NCBI GenBank assembly: GCA_000723505.1
Contig: HG934468.1
Coordinates: forward strand, 2,760,798-2,824,797
Length of the DNA stretch: 64,000 nucleotides
Source of the DNA: Mucinivorans hirudinis
GTDB lineage: Bacteria > Bacteroidota > Bacteroidia > Bacteroidales > Rikenellaceae
Reading direction: 5' to 3'
Part shown: positions 9,415-18,863 of the stretch, in pieces
Position numbering within the stretch: the first letter of the stretch is position 1
Layout of the letters: every line of letters begins with the position of its first letter
Program-made: the position numbers and the translations under genes
Notes under the pieces: generated by a model
What the model saw: the letters and a program-made list of their open reading frames with translations, nothing else
What the model was told of the DNA's origin: nothing
Database searches by the model: none

Positions 9415-11775
9415 ATGGGAAATATAAGAGAGAGAATGCGAAACCCGCGTCGTGAGAGCAGGGCATCGAAAATATTCTGGAGTTTAGTGCTTGCTCCCTT
9501 TGCGGTTGTGGCGGTAATTATAGTGTTGATTATTGCGGGAGCTTTCGGTAAGTTGCCCACATTCGAGGAGTTGGAAAATCCGCGTAGCAACATAGCAACA
9601 GAAATCATCTCTTCGGACGGAGAGGTTATCGGCAATTTCTTTGTCGAGAACCGTTCTTATATAGATTATGGCGACCTCTCGCCCTATCTGGTTCAGGCTC
9701 TTGTCGCAACGGAGGATTCACGCTTCTACTCTCACTCGGGTATAGACTTTTTGGGGTTGGCACGCGTTGGTTTCAAGACTGTTCTTATGGGTGACAAGGG
9801 ACAGGGAGGAGGTTCTACAATCAGTCAGCAGCTTGCCAAAAACCTCTACCCTCGCGACACGGTCGTTAGCCGTGGAGTGGCAAAGGTGGGTAGGCTCTTT
9901 ATAGCAAAGTTTAAGGAGTGGATTACTGCTACTATGCTCGAATATAACTACACCAAGGAGGAGATAATTGCTATGTACCTCAATACGGTGGAGTTTGGCG
10001 CGAATGCTTTTGGTGTAAAATCTGCCGCCCGTACCTTCTTTAATAAATATCCCTCGGAACTGACCTTAGAGGAGTCGGCTATGTTGGTGGGTATGGTCAA
10101 TAAACCGACCCGCTATAACCCCAAACTCAATCCGCAATATGCACTGGAGCGTCGTAATACTGTCATAGAGCGTATGTATCAGGCGGGAACGATTGATAAT
10201 GAGCGAGCTAAGGAGAGTAAAAGCAAGCCCATCGAGTTGGACTATCGCCCCATTTCGCACAATGCCGGAACGGGTACATATTTCCGCGAGATGATTCGCC
10301 AGCTGATGACGGCAAAAGAGCCCGAGAGACGCAGTTTTTCCAATGATTGGGACTATCAGGTGGCTGTGGATAAGTGGAAAAATGACCCTCGTTACGGTTG
10401 GTGTAACAAAAATACGAAGGCTGACGGCGAGAAATATAACCTCTACAAGGATGGGCTCAAGATTACCGTAACTGTCAATGCCAAGATGCAACGCTATGCC
10501 GAGGAGGCTATGTGGGAGCAGATGAAGGACAACATCCAGCCCCAGTTCGACAATCAGCGAAAAGGGTATAAAAATATATTTTTCAACATTAAAACTGACG
10601 AGCAGCAGGCAATCATCAATTCGGCAATGATGCAGAGTGAGCGCGGACGCAAAATGCGCGCCGAGGGGGTCTCTCGCGAGGATATTATCGCGGCATTCAA
10701 CAAACCCGAACGTATGACCGTCTTCACCTATAAGGGTGAGCGCGACACGACGATGACCCCGCGCGACTCGATTATTCATTACAAGGCAATTCTCCGCTCC
10801 GGTTTCACCGCCATAGACCCTGCCACGGGTTATGTGTTGGCATATGTGGGGGGTACGTCGTTCAAACACTTTAAGTATGATATGGCGAGTCAGGGACGCC
10901 GGCAGGTGGGTTCGACAGTCAAACCTTTTATATATACCTTTGCCATCGACCATTTGGGATATAACCCCTGCACGCTTGTGCCCAACCTCGAGGTCACCAT
11001 CGACACGGGCAGCGGCGAGCCGTGGTCACCCCGCGAGGCGGGCAAGGTGGAGTATGACGGAGAGTTGCACCCCTTGAAGTGGGGGTTGGCAATGTCTCGT
11101 AATAACTACTCGGCGTGGATTATGAAGCAGAGTTCGCCGCAGGCAGTTACAGACCTTATACATAAATTCGGAATTTCGGGTTGGATAGACCCCGTTGTTG
11201 CGGTTTGCGTGGGTACGCCCGAGGTTACGGTCTTGGAGATGGTGAGTGCCTTCGCCACCTTTGCCAACCGCGGAGTGCATATCGACCCCTTTTTTATCAC
11301 CCGAATCGAGGATAGACAGGGTAATGTTTTGGCAACATTTTCGCCAACGAGCAACGACGTAATATCGGAACAGACAGCCTTTACGATGCTTGGTATGATG
11401 CAAAACAATATCAATGCCGGCACGGGAGGGGGCTTGCGTTCGCGTTTCGGCATCCGTAGCGAGATTGGGGGTAAGACGGGCACGACAAATAACAATGCAG
11501 ATGCTTGGTTTATTGCTGTTGCACCCAAGATTGCAGCCGGCGCGTGGGTCGGTGGAGAGGATAGAGCAACACATATCATTAATCGTGGCGAGGGTAGCGC
11601 GGTTGCACTACCTATTGTCGGTAAGTTTCTGCAAAAAATATATGCTGATAAGTCGCTGGGAATAACGCCTGAAGATAAGTTCCTGCCGCCCATAGGTGTG
11701 GTGAGGTATGACTGCGAAGAGGGCGCTCCCACAGAGAGCAGACGGAGCGAACGAGAGTCGGAATTTTTTGATTAA
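9415..11775 (+). CDS. Class A penicillin-binding protein (PBP1A type)
   Basis: Bifunctional peptidoglycan synthase anchored in the inner membrane. After a short basic segment there is one membrane helix (residues ~22-45, rich in V/I/A). A GT51 glycosyltransferase domain follows with EDSRFYSHSG, GGSTISQQLAKN and LNTVEFG, then a transpeptidase domain with the SxxK serine in GSTVKPF, SxN in SRNNYS and KTGTTNN. All key residues are present. Length is 786 residues from the ATG at 9415; an in-frame GTG at 9352 would add 21 residues but lies in a hairpin. Probably transcribed with glgB. Confidence 0.94.
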   Translation: MGNIRERMRNPRRESRASKIFWSLVLAPFAVVAVIIVLIIAGAFGKLPTFEELENPRSNIATEIISSDGEVIGNFFVENRSYIDYGDLSPYLVQALVATEDSRFYSHSGIDFLGLARVGFKTVLMGDKGQGGGSTISQQLAKNLYPRDTVVSRGVAKVGRLFIAKFKEWITATMLEYNYTKEEIIAMYLNTVEFGANAFGVKSAARTFFNKYPSELTLEESAMLVGMVNKPTRYNPKLNPQYALERRNTVIERMYQAGTIDNERAKESKSKPIELDYRPISHNAGTGTYFREMIRQLMTAKEPERRSFSNDWDYQVAVDKWKNDPRYGWCNKNTKADGEKYNLYKDGLKITVTVNAKMQRYAEEAMWEQMKDNIQPQFDNQRKGYKNIFFNIKTDEQQAIINSAMMQSERGRKMRAEGVSREDIIAAFNKPERMTVFTYKGERDTTMTPRDSIIHYKAILRSGFTAIDPATGYVLAYVGGTSFKHFKYDMASQGRRQVGSTVKPFIYTFAIDHLGYNPCTLVPNLEVTIDTGSGEPWSPREAGKVEYDGELHPLKWGLAMSRNNYSAWIMKQSSPQAVTDLIHKFGISGWIDPVVAVCVGTPEVTVLEMVSAFATFANRGVHIDPFFITRIEDRQGNVLATFSPTSNDVISEQTAFTMLGMMQNNINAGTGGGLRSRFGIRSEIGGKTGTTNNNADAWFIAVAPKIAAGAWVGGEDRATHIINRGEGSAVALPIVGKFLQKIYADKSLGITPEDKFLPPIGVVRYDCEEGAPTESRRSERESEFFD

Positions 11776-11786
11776 TATTTTTTTTA

Positions 11787-11794
11787 TACCTTTG
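11787..11794 (+). promoter_or_regulatory. -7 box (TACCTTTG) of the carboxyltransferase gene
   Basis: TACCTTTG 32 bases before the ATG at 11827; a TTTG at 11767-11770 within the end of the PBP gene could serve as -33, though the 16-base spacing is short. Confidence 0.6.
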
Positions 11795-11826
11795 CCCGTA
11801 ACAAGTTTCTTTAAAATTGATAATAA

Positions 11827-13371
11827 ATGGCAGCAGACATTAAAATTGCCGAACTAATCGAGCGCAAAGCAAAAGTTGCTTTGGGTGGCGGTGTCAAGGC
11901 AATCGAAAAACAGAACGCAAGCGGCAAACTAACTGCCCGTCAGCGTATTGATGCCATACTCGACGAAGGGTCGTTCCACGAGTATGATATGTTCATAAAA
12001 CATTCCGGCACGGAGTTCGGAATGCAGGATAAGGATTTGGCAGCCGACGGGGTTGTTATCGGAACGGGCACTATCGATTCACGTATGGTTGCCATTTTTG
12101 CGCAGGATTTTACTGTTGCCGGCGGCTCACTGGGCTTGATGCACGCACGTAAAATCACTAAAATTCAAGACTATGCCTTGGCGATGCGTATACCTTGCAT
12201 TGGTATCAACGATTCGGGAGGTGCGCGCATCCAAGAGGGTGTGAGCGCTCTTGCGGGCTATGGCGAGATATTCTTGAGAAACACTCAGGCGAGTGGTGTT
12301 ATTCCGCAACTCTCTGTTATATTGGGACCTTGTGCCGGTGGTGCGGTCTACTCACCCGCTCTGACCGACTATGTGTTTATGGTTGAGGGTGTGAGCAAGA
12401 TGTTTATCACGGGACCCGAGGTCATCAAGACTGTGCTTGGTGAGGAGATTTCTATGGAGGAGCTTGGCGGGGCTCGTGTTCACTGCGAGAAGACCGGCAA
12501 TGCTCACTTCTATGCTGAAACCGAGCAGGAGTGTTTTTCGCAAATCCGCAAACTTCTCTCCCTTGTGCCTCATAATAATGAGTGTGGCGCAGAGAAGACA
12601 GAGGCTAAAAACCCGTCTCGCAAGTTTGATATTAATAATATTGTTCCCATTGACCCCAAGCAGCCTTATGACGTTCGCGAGGTTATCCGTGCTATCACTG
12701 ACGAGAGCGATTTCTTTGAGGTGCAGGAGCTTTTTGCGGCAAATATCGTAACCGGTTTTGGTCGCATTGATGGTCAGACTGTGGGTTTCATCGCAAACCA
12801 ACCATTGGTTATGGCGGGTGTTTTGGATTGCGACAGCTCGGACAAGGCGGCACGCTTTATCCGCTATTGCGATGCTTTCAACATTCCGATGGTAACGCTG
12901 GAAGACCTACCGGGTTACCTGCCGGGGGTAGACCAAGAGCACGCCGGCGTGATTCGCCACGGTGCAAAGGTACTCTATGCTTATAGCGAGGCTACTGTTC
13001 CCAAATTCACCGTCATTTTGCGCAAAGCATACGGCGGTGGTTATATAGCGATGAACTCGCGCCACTTGGGAGCAGACCTTGTGTTGGCTTACCCGCGTGC
13101 CGAGATTGCGGTTATGGGACCAGAGGGTGCGGCAAATATCATTTTCCGCAAGGAGATTACCGAGGCGGCAGACCCTGCGGCTGAGCGTCAAGCTAAAATC
13201 GAACTGTATAAGGAAAAGTTTGCAAATCCTTATGTGGCAGCGGCTAAGGGATATGTGGATGCAGTGATTACGCCTGAGCAGACGCGCGAGTATTTGATTC
13301 ACGCCCTGAAACTTACCAAAGGCAAGGTGGCGGAAAATCCTAAGAAGAAACACGGCATTCCTCCATTTTAA
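11827..13371 (+). CDS. Acyl-CoA carboxylase carboxyltransferase subunit (PccB/MmdA family)
   Basis: Carboxyltransferase component of a biotin-dependent acyl-CoA carboxylase or decarboxylase acting on propionyl-/methylmalonyl-CoA. Both crotonase-like halves are present: the N-terminal half with [11 protein letters not shown] and [12 protein letters not shown] (residues ~125-180), and the C-terminal half with DLPGYLPG and RKAYGGGYIAMNS (~360-410). The 514 residues are typical. It is a paralogue of the carboxyltransferase at 32178. A small biotin carrier follows after 85 bases, but no biotin carboxylase is nearby, so whether it works as carboxylase or decarboxylase cannot be told here. Confidence 0.93.
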   Translation: MAADIKIAELIERKAKVALGGGVKAIEKQNASGKLTARQRIDAILDEGSFHEYDMFIKHSGTEFGMQDKDLAADGVVIGTGTIDSRMVAIFAQDFTVAGGSLGLMHARKITKIQDYALAMRIPCIGINDSGGARIQEGVSALAGYGEIFLRNTQASGVIPQLSVILGPCAGGAVYSPALTDYVFMVEGVSKMFITGPEVIKTVLGEEISMEELGGARVHCEKTGNAHFYAETEQECFSQIRKLLSLVPHNNECGAEKTEAKNPSRKFDINNIVPIDPKQPYDVREVIRAITDESDFFEVQELFAANIVTGFGRIDGQTVGFIANQPLVMAGVLDCDSSDKAARFIRYCDAFNIPMVTLEDLPGYLPGVDQEHAGVIRHGAKVLYAYSEATVPKFTVILRKAYGGGYIAMNSRHLGADLVLAYPRAEIAVMGPEGAANIIFRKEITEAADPAAERQAKIELYKEKFANPYVAAAKGYVDAVITPEQTREYLIHALKLTKGKVAENPKKKHGIPPF

Positions 13372-13456
13372 TTGAGAATCGGGAGTAATTGTGGTGCTAA
13401 CCCCACTCGCAGAGTCTCTCCTGAATGTCTCACTTCTCTCACTAATTATTTACACA

Positions 13457-13756
13457 ATGAAAGAACTTTTCACAGAAAACGGCACATATACCACCACTTT
13501 CACCAAAAAGTATGAGCAGCGGAAGCCGTGGCAACCAGCCAATCCCAAGCAGGTTTTGTCCTATATTCCGGGCACGATTATTTCGGTGGCAGTAAGTGAA
13601 GGTCAAAGCGTCGAAGAGGGGGATACATTGCTGATGTTCAATGCTATGAAGATGAATAACACGATGCGTTCACCGATGGGCGGCAAGATTAAGGTTATAA
13701 ATGTCAAAGAGGGTGATGCGGTTGCCAAGGGTTTAGTCCTCTTGGAATTTGAATAG
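13457..13756 (+). CDS. Small biotin carboxyl carrier protein
   Basis: A 99-residue biotinyl domain protein, probably the carrier partner of the carboxyltransferase just upstream. The biotin-accepting lysine is K65 in FNAMKMNN. The usual context is EAMKMEN, so the flanking residues are unusual. The Ala/Pro-rich linker seen in many BCCPs is missing; a short segment (KPWQPANPKQ) precedes the domain. The ATG at 13457 is chosen over an earlier in-frame codon at 13391, which would add a hydrophobic stretch unlike the family. A strong terminator follows. Confidence 0.88.
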   Translation: MKELFTENGTYTTTFTKKYEQRKPWQPANPKQVLSYIPGTIISVAVSEGQSVEEGDTLLMFNAMKMNNTMRSPMGGKIKVINVKEGDAVAKGLVLLEFE

Positions 13757-13773
13757 ACCTCTTTGTAGTTGAT

Positions 13774-13820
13774 AAAAAGAGTAAGCTCCGAGATTTTACC
13801 TCGGAGCTTACTCTTTTTTT
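13774..13820. terminator. Bidirectional terminator between the biotin carrier gene and cbiB
   Basis: A perfect 14-base stem, GAGTAAGCTCCGAG with its complement, a 7-base loop, TTTTTTT on the right and AAAAA on the left. It can serve both converging transcription units. Confidence 0.93.
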
Positions 13821-13856
13821 GCCTATGTTTTTTTTGATACAGTAAAACGTACCCCA

Positions 13857-14780
13857 TTACCCAAACCACACTTTGCTCAGAACGAGGATAGCCACAGCAA
13901 CGGTTGCCACCGCCATATTTACCGCTGCGGCAGTGATAATATCTTTGTGTAGGATTTCGCGTGCCCGCTCTCCTATGAAGGGTTTGTGAACTTCGACTCC
14001 GCCATAGAGATTGTCTCCCCCCAGTCGGCAGTTGAGGATTCCGGCAATCGCCGCTTCGGGGTATCCGGCATTGGGGCTGCTGTGCGAGTTGCCGTATTTG
14101 AATATAAAGGTCAGGGCTCGCCCACTCAGAGCAACGGCAGCCATCAGTACGGCAGTCAGTCGCGCCGGAATAAAGTTGGCAACGTCGTCCATCCTAGCCG
14201 AGAAATATCCGAACTCTCTAAAGCGGTCGCTCTTGTATCCTACCATCGAATCGAGTGTATTTACCATCTTGTATGCCATCATAGCTGGAATGCCCCCCAA
14301 GCCGTAGAAGAAGAGCGGTGCAATGACGCCATCGCTCAAATTTTCAGCCAAGGTCTCAACAAGGGCGGTGCGTATCTGGGTGGTGCTCAGATGTTGGGTG
14401 TCGCGCCCCACGATGGTGGCAAGTTGGAGTCGTGAGCGAGTAATGTCGCCCCGTCGTACTATTGTTTCCACCCTCCATACCTCGCGAATCAAGGAACTGT
14501 TAGCCAATCCGTAGAAGAAGAATAGGGAGCTAAAGAGGATGTATGCGGTAGGGTGCGGTGCTGCTAACCGCTCGGCAAAGGCGAAGAGTAATAGTGTCGA
14601 TACCACCAATACAAACCACATAGTCGCCCCCTTGAGCCTCCTGCTCTCACCCCTGTTCAAACTCTGTTCCATTAGAGATATAGCCCGTCCGAAAAGCCTG
14701 ATGGGGTGGGGTAGTAAGCGTGGGTCGCCAAGGAGCGTATCTGCTGTGAAACCAATTAGTATGATTGCTATTTCTGTCAT
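13857..14780 (-). CDS. cbiB: Adenosylcobinamide-phosphate synthase CbiB/CobD
   Basis: Membrane protein joining aminopropanol phosphate to adenosylcobyric acid in B12 synthesis. The 307 residues have several hydrophobic segments and the family motifs GDPRLLPHPIRLFG near residue 18, TLDSMVGYKS near residue 190, and a SPNAGYPEAAIAG segment near residue 245. Its start overlaps the end of the preceding aminotransferase gene by 4 bases, so translation is likely coupled. It is the last gene of a three-gene cobalamin operon. Confidence 0.95.
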   Translation of the reverse strand: MTEIAIILIGFTADTLLGDPRLLPHPIRLFGRAISLMEQSLNRGESRRLKGATMWFVLVVSTLLLFAFAERLAAPHPTAYILFSSLFFFYGLANSSLIREVWRVETIVRRGDITRSRLQLATIVGRDTQHLSTTQIRTALVETLAENLSDGVIAPLFFYGLGGIPAMMAYKMVNTLDSMVGYKSDRFREFGYFSARMDDVANFIPARLTAVLMAAVALSGRALTFIFKYGNSHSSPNAGYPEAAIAGILNCRLGGDNLYGGVEVHKPFIGERAREILHKDIITAAAVNMAVATVAVAILVLSKVWFG

Positions 14781-15796
14781 TTGCAGATTTTGTTTATTGC
14801 CTCAATGAGTTTTATGTTCGCTGTGCGGGATTGTGCTCCGAGACGAAAATAACTCTCGTCCAGACCGCGAAAGTTGGATGCATCGCGAATAAGGATGCCA
14901 AACTCTCGCACCAATCTCTCCTTGAGCTCCGCCGCACTACCATTTTTGAGGCGCGAGAGGAAGAAATTGCATCGAGAGGAGAGGGATTCAAGGTTCGGAT
15001 TTTGCCTTAGCTCTCGTTGCAAAAAGAGGGATTCGCCCATCAACTCTTCGATGTTGGGGAGCAGTCGGTTGTAGTTATCCATTATGAAGCATCCCGCCTC
15101 CAGCGCCAGCGAATTGACGCTCCACGGCGCGCGTCCCCGGCTCAGGGCAGCGATAATCTCTGCCGAGGCAACAATATAACCCAGACGTATTCCGGGAATG
15201 GCAAATGATTTGGTGAGCGAGTGAGTGAGGATAAGGTTTTTGGCTCGCTTGCCCGATATTTCTATTAGTTGCTTTTCTTGTGTCAGCTCTTGGTAGGCGT
15301 AGTCTACTATAAAGAGGGTATCGGGATACGCGTGGCAACGGCTCAGAATTTCTGTTGCAGGGATGAGCGTCGCGTCGGGATTGTTGGGGTTGCCCAACCA
15401 CACGCTACGGTAGGGAGAGAAGTCACTCTTGCTGAATTGAGAGATGTCTATATAGGTGCAATGGTGTTTGTGCAGCCTGCAGGCATCCTCGTATTCGGCA
15501 AACGAGGGTGTCATTATCGCGCTGCGTGCTCCGCCAAGTAGCTGTGCGAGCAGGTAAAATGCCTCTGCCGCTCCGCCGGTGACCAAAATTGAGGCGCTCT
15601 TTTCGGAGCAGTGTTGAGCAATCTTGCTGCTCAGCCGCCGTGCGCAGGGGTCAGGATAGTTTTTTATGCAATCTAAATTCCCCTTCAAAAAGTTCACTAT
15701 TTCGTCGCTGTTACCGTTAAAGGCTACATTGGAGCTGAAGTCGTAACCAATCGCCTCCGAATAGTCGTAAATGTTGTTGCCGTGACCCTCAATCAT
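14777..15796 (-). CDS. cobD: Threonine-phosphate decarboxylase-like aminotransferase (CobD/CobC type)
   Basis: PLP fold-type I aminotransferase of 339 residues. In cobalamin operons this family decarboxylates L-threonine phosphate to aminopropanol phosphate, the side chain used by CbiB. Visible are WLGNPNNPDATLIP, the PLP-phenol aspartate in IVDYAYQEL, and the Schiff-base lysine in HSLTKSFAIPGIRLGY. The assignment rests mainly on its place between cbiP and cbiB (8-base and 4-base overlaps); a histidinol-phosphate aminotransferase-like role is the alternative on sequence alone. Confidence 0.88.
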   Translation of the reverse strand: MIEGHGNNIYDYSEAIGYDFSSNVAFNGNSDEIVNFLKGNLDCIKNYPDPCARRLSSKIAQHCSEKSASILVTGGAAEAFYLLAQLLGGARSAIMTPSFAEYEDACRLHKHHCTYIDISQFSKSDFSPYRSVWLGNPNNPDATLIPATEILSRCHAYPDTLFIVDYAYQELTQEKQLIEISGKRAKNLILTHSLTKSFAIPGIRLGYIVASAEIIAALSRGRAPWSVNSLALEAGCFIMDNYNRLLPNIEELMGESLFLQRELRQNPNLESLSSRCNFFLSRLKNGSAAELKERLVREFGILIRDASNFRGLDESYFRLGAQSRTANIKLIEAINKICK

Positions 15797-17258
15797 ACTT
15801 CATCGTCCTATAAATATATTCCATATCGGTGCACTGTCTGACCCAGTCCGCCAGACGGTCGTAGCCCTGCTCTTTTATTGTTTCGTAGTCGGGCGCGCAC
15901 GGCACATCGGCGCTTATTTGATTGAGTATGCTTGCCACCACCGAGGGGTTGTCAAATACTCCGTGTATGTATGTTCCCCAACATTTGGCATTGAGATAGA
16001 AACCATCCTTTTGTCCGTTGTCTAGGATGGCAAATGGTCTGTGTGATGCTGTCACGCCCACGTGAATCTCATAACCGTTGCCCGAGGCATCGAACTCTGT
16101 GGTGTGGAAGGTGCATTGACGAGTGGTCTTTTCGGGGAGTAGGGTGGTGGAGATTGGTAGGATGGAGAGAGCCGGCATAGCCTCTGTCTCTCCTTCGATA
16201 TGGTGTGGGTCGTATATCATCTCGCCCATCATCTGAAAGCCGCCGCAGATGCCGTATAGGGGTTTACCCTGGGCGTGGTGCTCCAATATGGCTTTTGCCA
16301 AGCCGCTCCGGCGCAGGTAACCCATATCGGAAATCGTGTTTTTAGAGCCGGGGATAATCACGATGTCAGCATCCGCCAAATCCGCAGCCGTGCAGGCATA
16401 TATCAACTGCACGGCCGGGTGGCGTTCGAGCATATTGAAATCGGTGAAATTGGATAGGTGTTTGAGTAGAACCACGGCTACCACTACTCGCCTTTGGTTG
16501 TTTTCGCTCGTGTGTCTTTGGTGAGAGAGGGAGTCTTCCTGCTCGATGAATATATCATCCAAGTAGGGCACTACCGCCACAAGGGGGATGCCCGTGAGTT
16601 CCTCCACCATCTTGCGCCCCTGCTCAAATAGATTAATATCTCCGCGGAACTTGTTGATAATAATACCTTTTATGCTATTTCTCTGTTCCGGTGGCAGCAG
16701 CATTATTGTGCCGTAGAGGCTTCCGAAGACACCGCCACGGTCTATGTCGGCGATAAGGTAGACAGCGGCATCGGCATAGAGTGCCATTCTCATATTGACA
16801 ATGTCTCTGTCCCAGAGGTTCACCTCCGAGATGCTGCCTGCACCCTCCATAACTATTGGGTTGTGCAGAGAGTTGAGTCGGTCGAAAGCCTCGGTTGCAT
16901 ATTTGAATAGGTTTCCGTGGGTGGACTTGTCGAAATATTCGGCAGCACTTTTGTTGGCTACCGCCCTGCCGTTGAGAACGAGTTGAGCCGTGATGTTGTT
17001 GTTGGGTTTGAGTAGGATGGGGTTCATATCCACGGAGCACTCTATGCCACACGCCCCGGCTTGTGCTGCTTGTGCCCTTCCTATCTCCAATCCATCCTTG
17101 GTGGGGTAGCTGTTTAGGGACATATTTTGCGCCTTGAATGGGGCGGGATTATATCCGTCCTGCTTGAAGATGCGACAGAAAGCGGCATTAATGACCGACT
17201 TCCCCACATCCGAACCCGTGCCCACGAACATAATGGGTCTGAGCTTTTTGGTAATCAT
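15789..17258 (-). CDS. cbiP: Cobyric acid synthase
   Basis: Glutamine-dependent amidase that amidates four carboxyl groups of adenosylcobyrinic a,c-diamide. The N-terminal DTBS-like ATPase domain has the P-loop GTGSDVGKS at residues ~12-20. The C-terminal class I glutaminase has its cysteine in YGICGGFQMMGE and the histidine in GTYIHGVFDNP. The 489 residues are typical. First gene of the cbiP-cobD-cbiB unit. The short upstream spacer has no B12-box-like riboswitch that I can recognise. Confidence 0.96.
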   Translation of the reverse strand: MITKKLRPIMFVGTGSDVGKSVINAAFCRIFKQDGYNPAPFKAQNMSLNSYPTKDGLEIGRAQAAQAGACGIECSVDMNPILLKPNNNITAQLVLNGRAVANKSAAEYFDKSTHGNLFKYATEAFDRLNSLHNPIVMEGAGSISEVNLWDRDIVNMRMALYADAAVYLIADIDRGGVFGSLYGTIMLLPPEQRNSIKGIIINKFRGDINLFEQGRKMVEELTGIPLVAVVPYLDDIFIEQEDSLSHQRHTSENNQRRVVVAVVLLKHLSNFTDFNMLERHPAVQLIYACTAADLADADIVIIPGSKNTISDMGYLRRSGLAKAILEHHAQGKPLYGICGGFQMMGEMIYDPHHIEGETEAMPALSILPISTTLLPEKTTRQCTFHTTEFDASGNGYEIHVGVTASHRPFAILDNGQKDGFYLNAKCWGTYIHGVFDNPSVVASILNQISADVPCAPDYETIKEQGYDRLADWVRQCTDMEYIYRTMKYD

Positions 17259-17361
17259 ACCCGTAAAAACGAGTCAGCACCCATATTTGTTGCCGCCTAT
17301 TTTCATTTTTTGTGTTTTTGCAATTTTATACCAAAAAATGCGTTAGTTGTGTGAGAATAAT

Positions 17362-17393
17362 TTTGCACGGCGTGAAATTATTCTCTATCTTTG
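17362..17393 (+). promoter_or_regulatory. Promoter of the bamD-rpoZ-coaBC operon
   Basis: A -33 TTTG at 17362-17365, 20 bases, then the -7 box TATCTTTG at 17386-17393, 18 bases before the bamD ATG. Confidence 0.75.
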
Positions 17394-17411
17394 CAAATTA
17401 TTGGTAAAAAT

Positions 17412-18464
17412 ATGAAGTTTACACGAATAATATTATCACTTGCGTTGCTGATAATATTCACCTCCTGCGGTTCTTATCAGAAATTGCTCAAGAGCGACAA
17501 CTCGCAAAAGAAATATGAAGAGGCTGTCAAGTACTTCTATAACAAGGAGTATACTAGGGCTGTTACGCTCTTTGGCTCAGTTGCGGGCGAATATATGGGC
17601 TCAATGCGTGAGGATACCATCACCTTCTATACGTCGAAGGCGCTTTACAATATGCGCGATTTTGAGCAAGCATCTGAGATGATGAACTCGTTCCGCTACA
17701 AGTTTTCGCGTTCGCCCTTCACGGAGGAGGCTGAGTATATTTACGCGATGTGTTTCTACAACGAGTCGGGCACTTACGAACGAGACCAATCCGCGTCCCA
17801 TCGTGCCATTCAGGCATTTACCGAGTATTTGAACCGCTATCCCGAGAGCATCAAGAAGGACGATATTTATGCCATAATAGATGAGTTGCAGGAGCGTATC
17901 TACCTCAAACACTTCAATAATGCAGCCCTCTACTACAAATTGGGTAAATATAATTCTGCGATTACAGCAATGAGGTCTGTTATGAAGAATTATCCTGAAA
18001 TTCCTCAGCGAGAGGAAATTATGTTTCTAATCTGTAAATCGTGGTTCGAGTATGCGGAGAAAAGTATAGAGAGCCGTCAGCTGGACCGTTATCTCAAAAT
18101 GATGGATGCCTACTATAGTTATAAGAGTGACTATCCGAATAATGTAAAGAGGCTCAAAGATTTGGATGATATGTTTGAAAAGGCTAAATCCTTTACAGAC
18201 GAAAACGGCTTCGCTAGCCGCACTATCGAGAAGACAAAAATCAATATACAGGAACGCTACAACAGAATTGCTGAACTCAAAGATAAGCGTTTCTATGCCG
18301 CGACAAAAGAGGAACGTAAAAAGATAACCGAGGAGATAAAATTTGAACAAGAGTCCATCAAAAAAGACCGTGCAGCAATTCGCGAAAATAAGAGAGAGAT
18401 AAAGCTCCAAACGAAACAAAAATCCAATTTGGAGAAAATTGGAGAGGTTAGCGGCGGCGAGTAG
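17412..18464 (+). CDS. bamD: Outer membrane protein assembly factor BamD
   Basis: Lipoprotein of the Bam complex, which inserts beta-barrel proteins into the outer membrane. Signal peptide with lipobox FTSCGSYQKLLKS (Cys at about residue 19), then TPR-like helices (repeated YKLGKYNSAI-type units) over residues 30-270, then a charged coiled-coil tail rich in Lys/Glu that is longer than in Proteobacteria. 350 residues from the ATG at 17412, which stands directly behind a promoter; an upstream TTG at 17391 is inside the -7 box and was rejected. rpoZ and coaBC follow in the order common in Bacteroidota. Confidence 0.93.
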   Translation: MKFTRIILSLALLIIFTSCGSYQKLLKSDNSQKKYEEAVKYFYNKEYTRAVTLFGSVAGEYMGSMREDTITFYTSKALYNMRDFEQASEMMNSFRYKFSRSPFTEEAEYIYAMCFYNESGTYERDQSASHRAIQAFTEYLNRYPESIKKDDIYAIIDELQERIYLKHFNNAALYYKLGKYNSAITAMRSVMKNYPEIPQREEIMFLICKSWFEYAEKSIESRQLDRYLKMMDAYYSYKSDYPNNVKRLKDLDDMFEKAKSFTDENGFASRTIEKTKINIQERYNRIAELKDKRFYAATKEERKKITEEIKFEQESIKKDRAAIRENKREIKLQTKQKSNLEKIGEVSGGE

Positions 18465-18515
18465 TAGAGCCGAGAGATTTAAGAGATTAATTATTAATAA
18501 ACCAACATTATAACA

Positions 18516-18863
18516 ATGGATATTAAGTCGATACCAAGCAACACTGTAACGCGGACTTTGCGCCAGATGGATGCCAAGACTGGCAATATATATGAATCTG
18601 TTGCAATCATTTCGCGTCGTGCCAACCAAATAACTGCCGAGCGCAAGGTGGAAATTCAGCATCGTATGCAGGAGTTTCAACACACTTCCGACACACTGGA
18701 GGAGACTTTCGAGAATCGTGAACAGATTGAGGTTTCGCGCTACTATGAGCGTATGCCCAAGCCTGTTATCGTTGCCACGGAGGAGTTTATGGCAGATGAA
18801 TTGAACTATGGATTCAAAAAATATGAAGAGGTGCTGCCCACAACAGTTGAGGCTCAGCAATAA
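18516..18863 (+). CDS. rpoZ: RNA polymerase omega subunit, Bacteroidota type
   Basis: A 115-residue RpoZ-like protein. The N-terminal half has the omega pattern (GNIYESVAIISRRANQI near residue 22), and the C-terminal tail (YYERMPKPVIVATEEF) is as in other Bacteroidota. Omega aids assembly of the RNA polymerase core. Placed between bamD and coaBC, as elsewhere in the phylum; its end overlaps the proposed coaBC start. Confidence 0.88.
   Translation: MDIKSIPSNTVTRTLRQMDAKTGNIYESVAIISRRANQITAERKVEIQHRMQEFQHTSDTLEETFENREQIEVSRYYERMPKPVIVATEEFMADELNYGFKKYEEVLPTTVEAQQ

Noticed and set aside
10066-10953. A 295-codon minus-strand open frame inside the PBP1A gene
   Set aside because: Fully antisense to a conserved transglycosylase/transpeptidase; no recognisable domain.
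17259-17411. Cobalamin riboswitch before cbiP
   Set aside because: The spacer is short and shared with the divergent bamD promoter; no B12-box-like sequence was seen.
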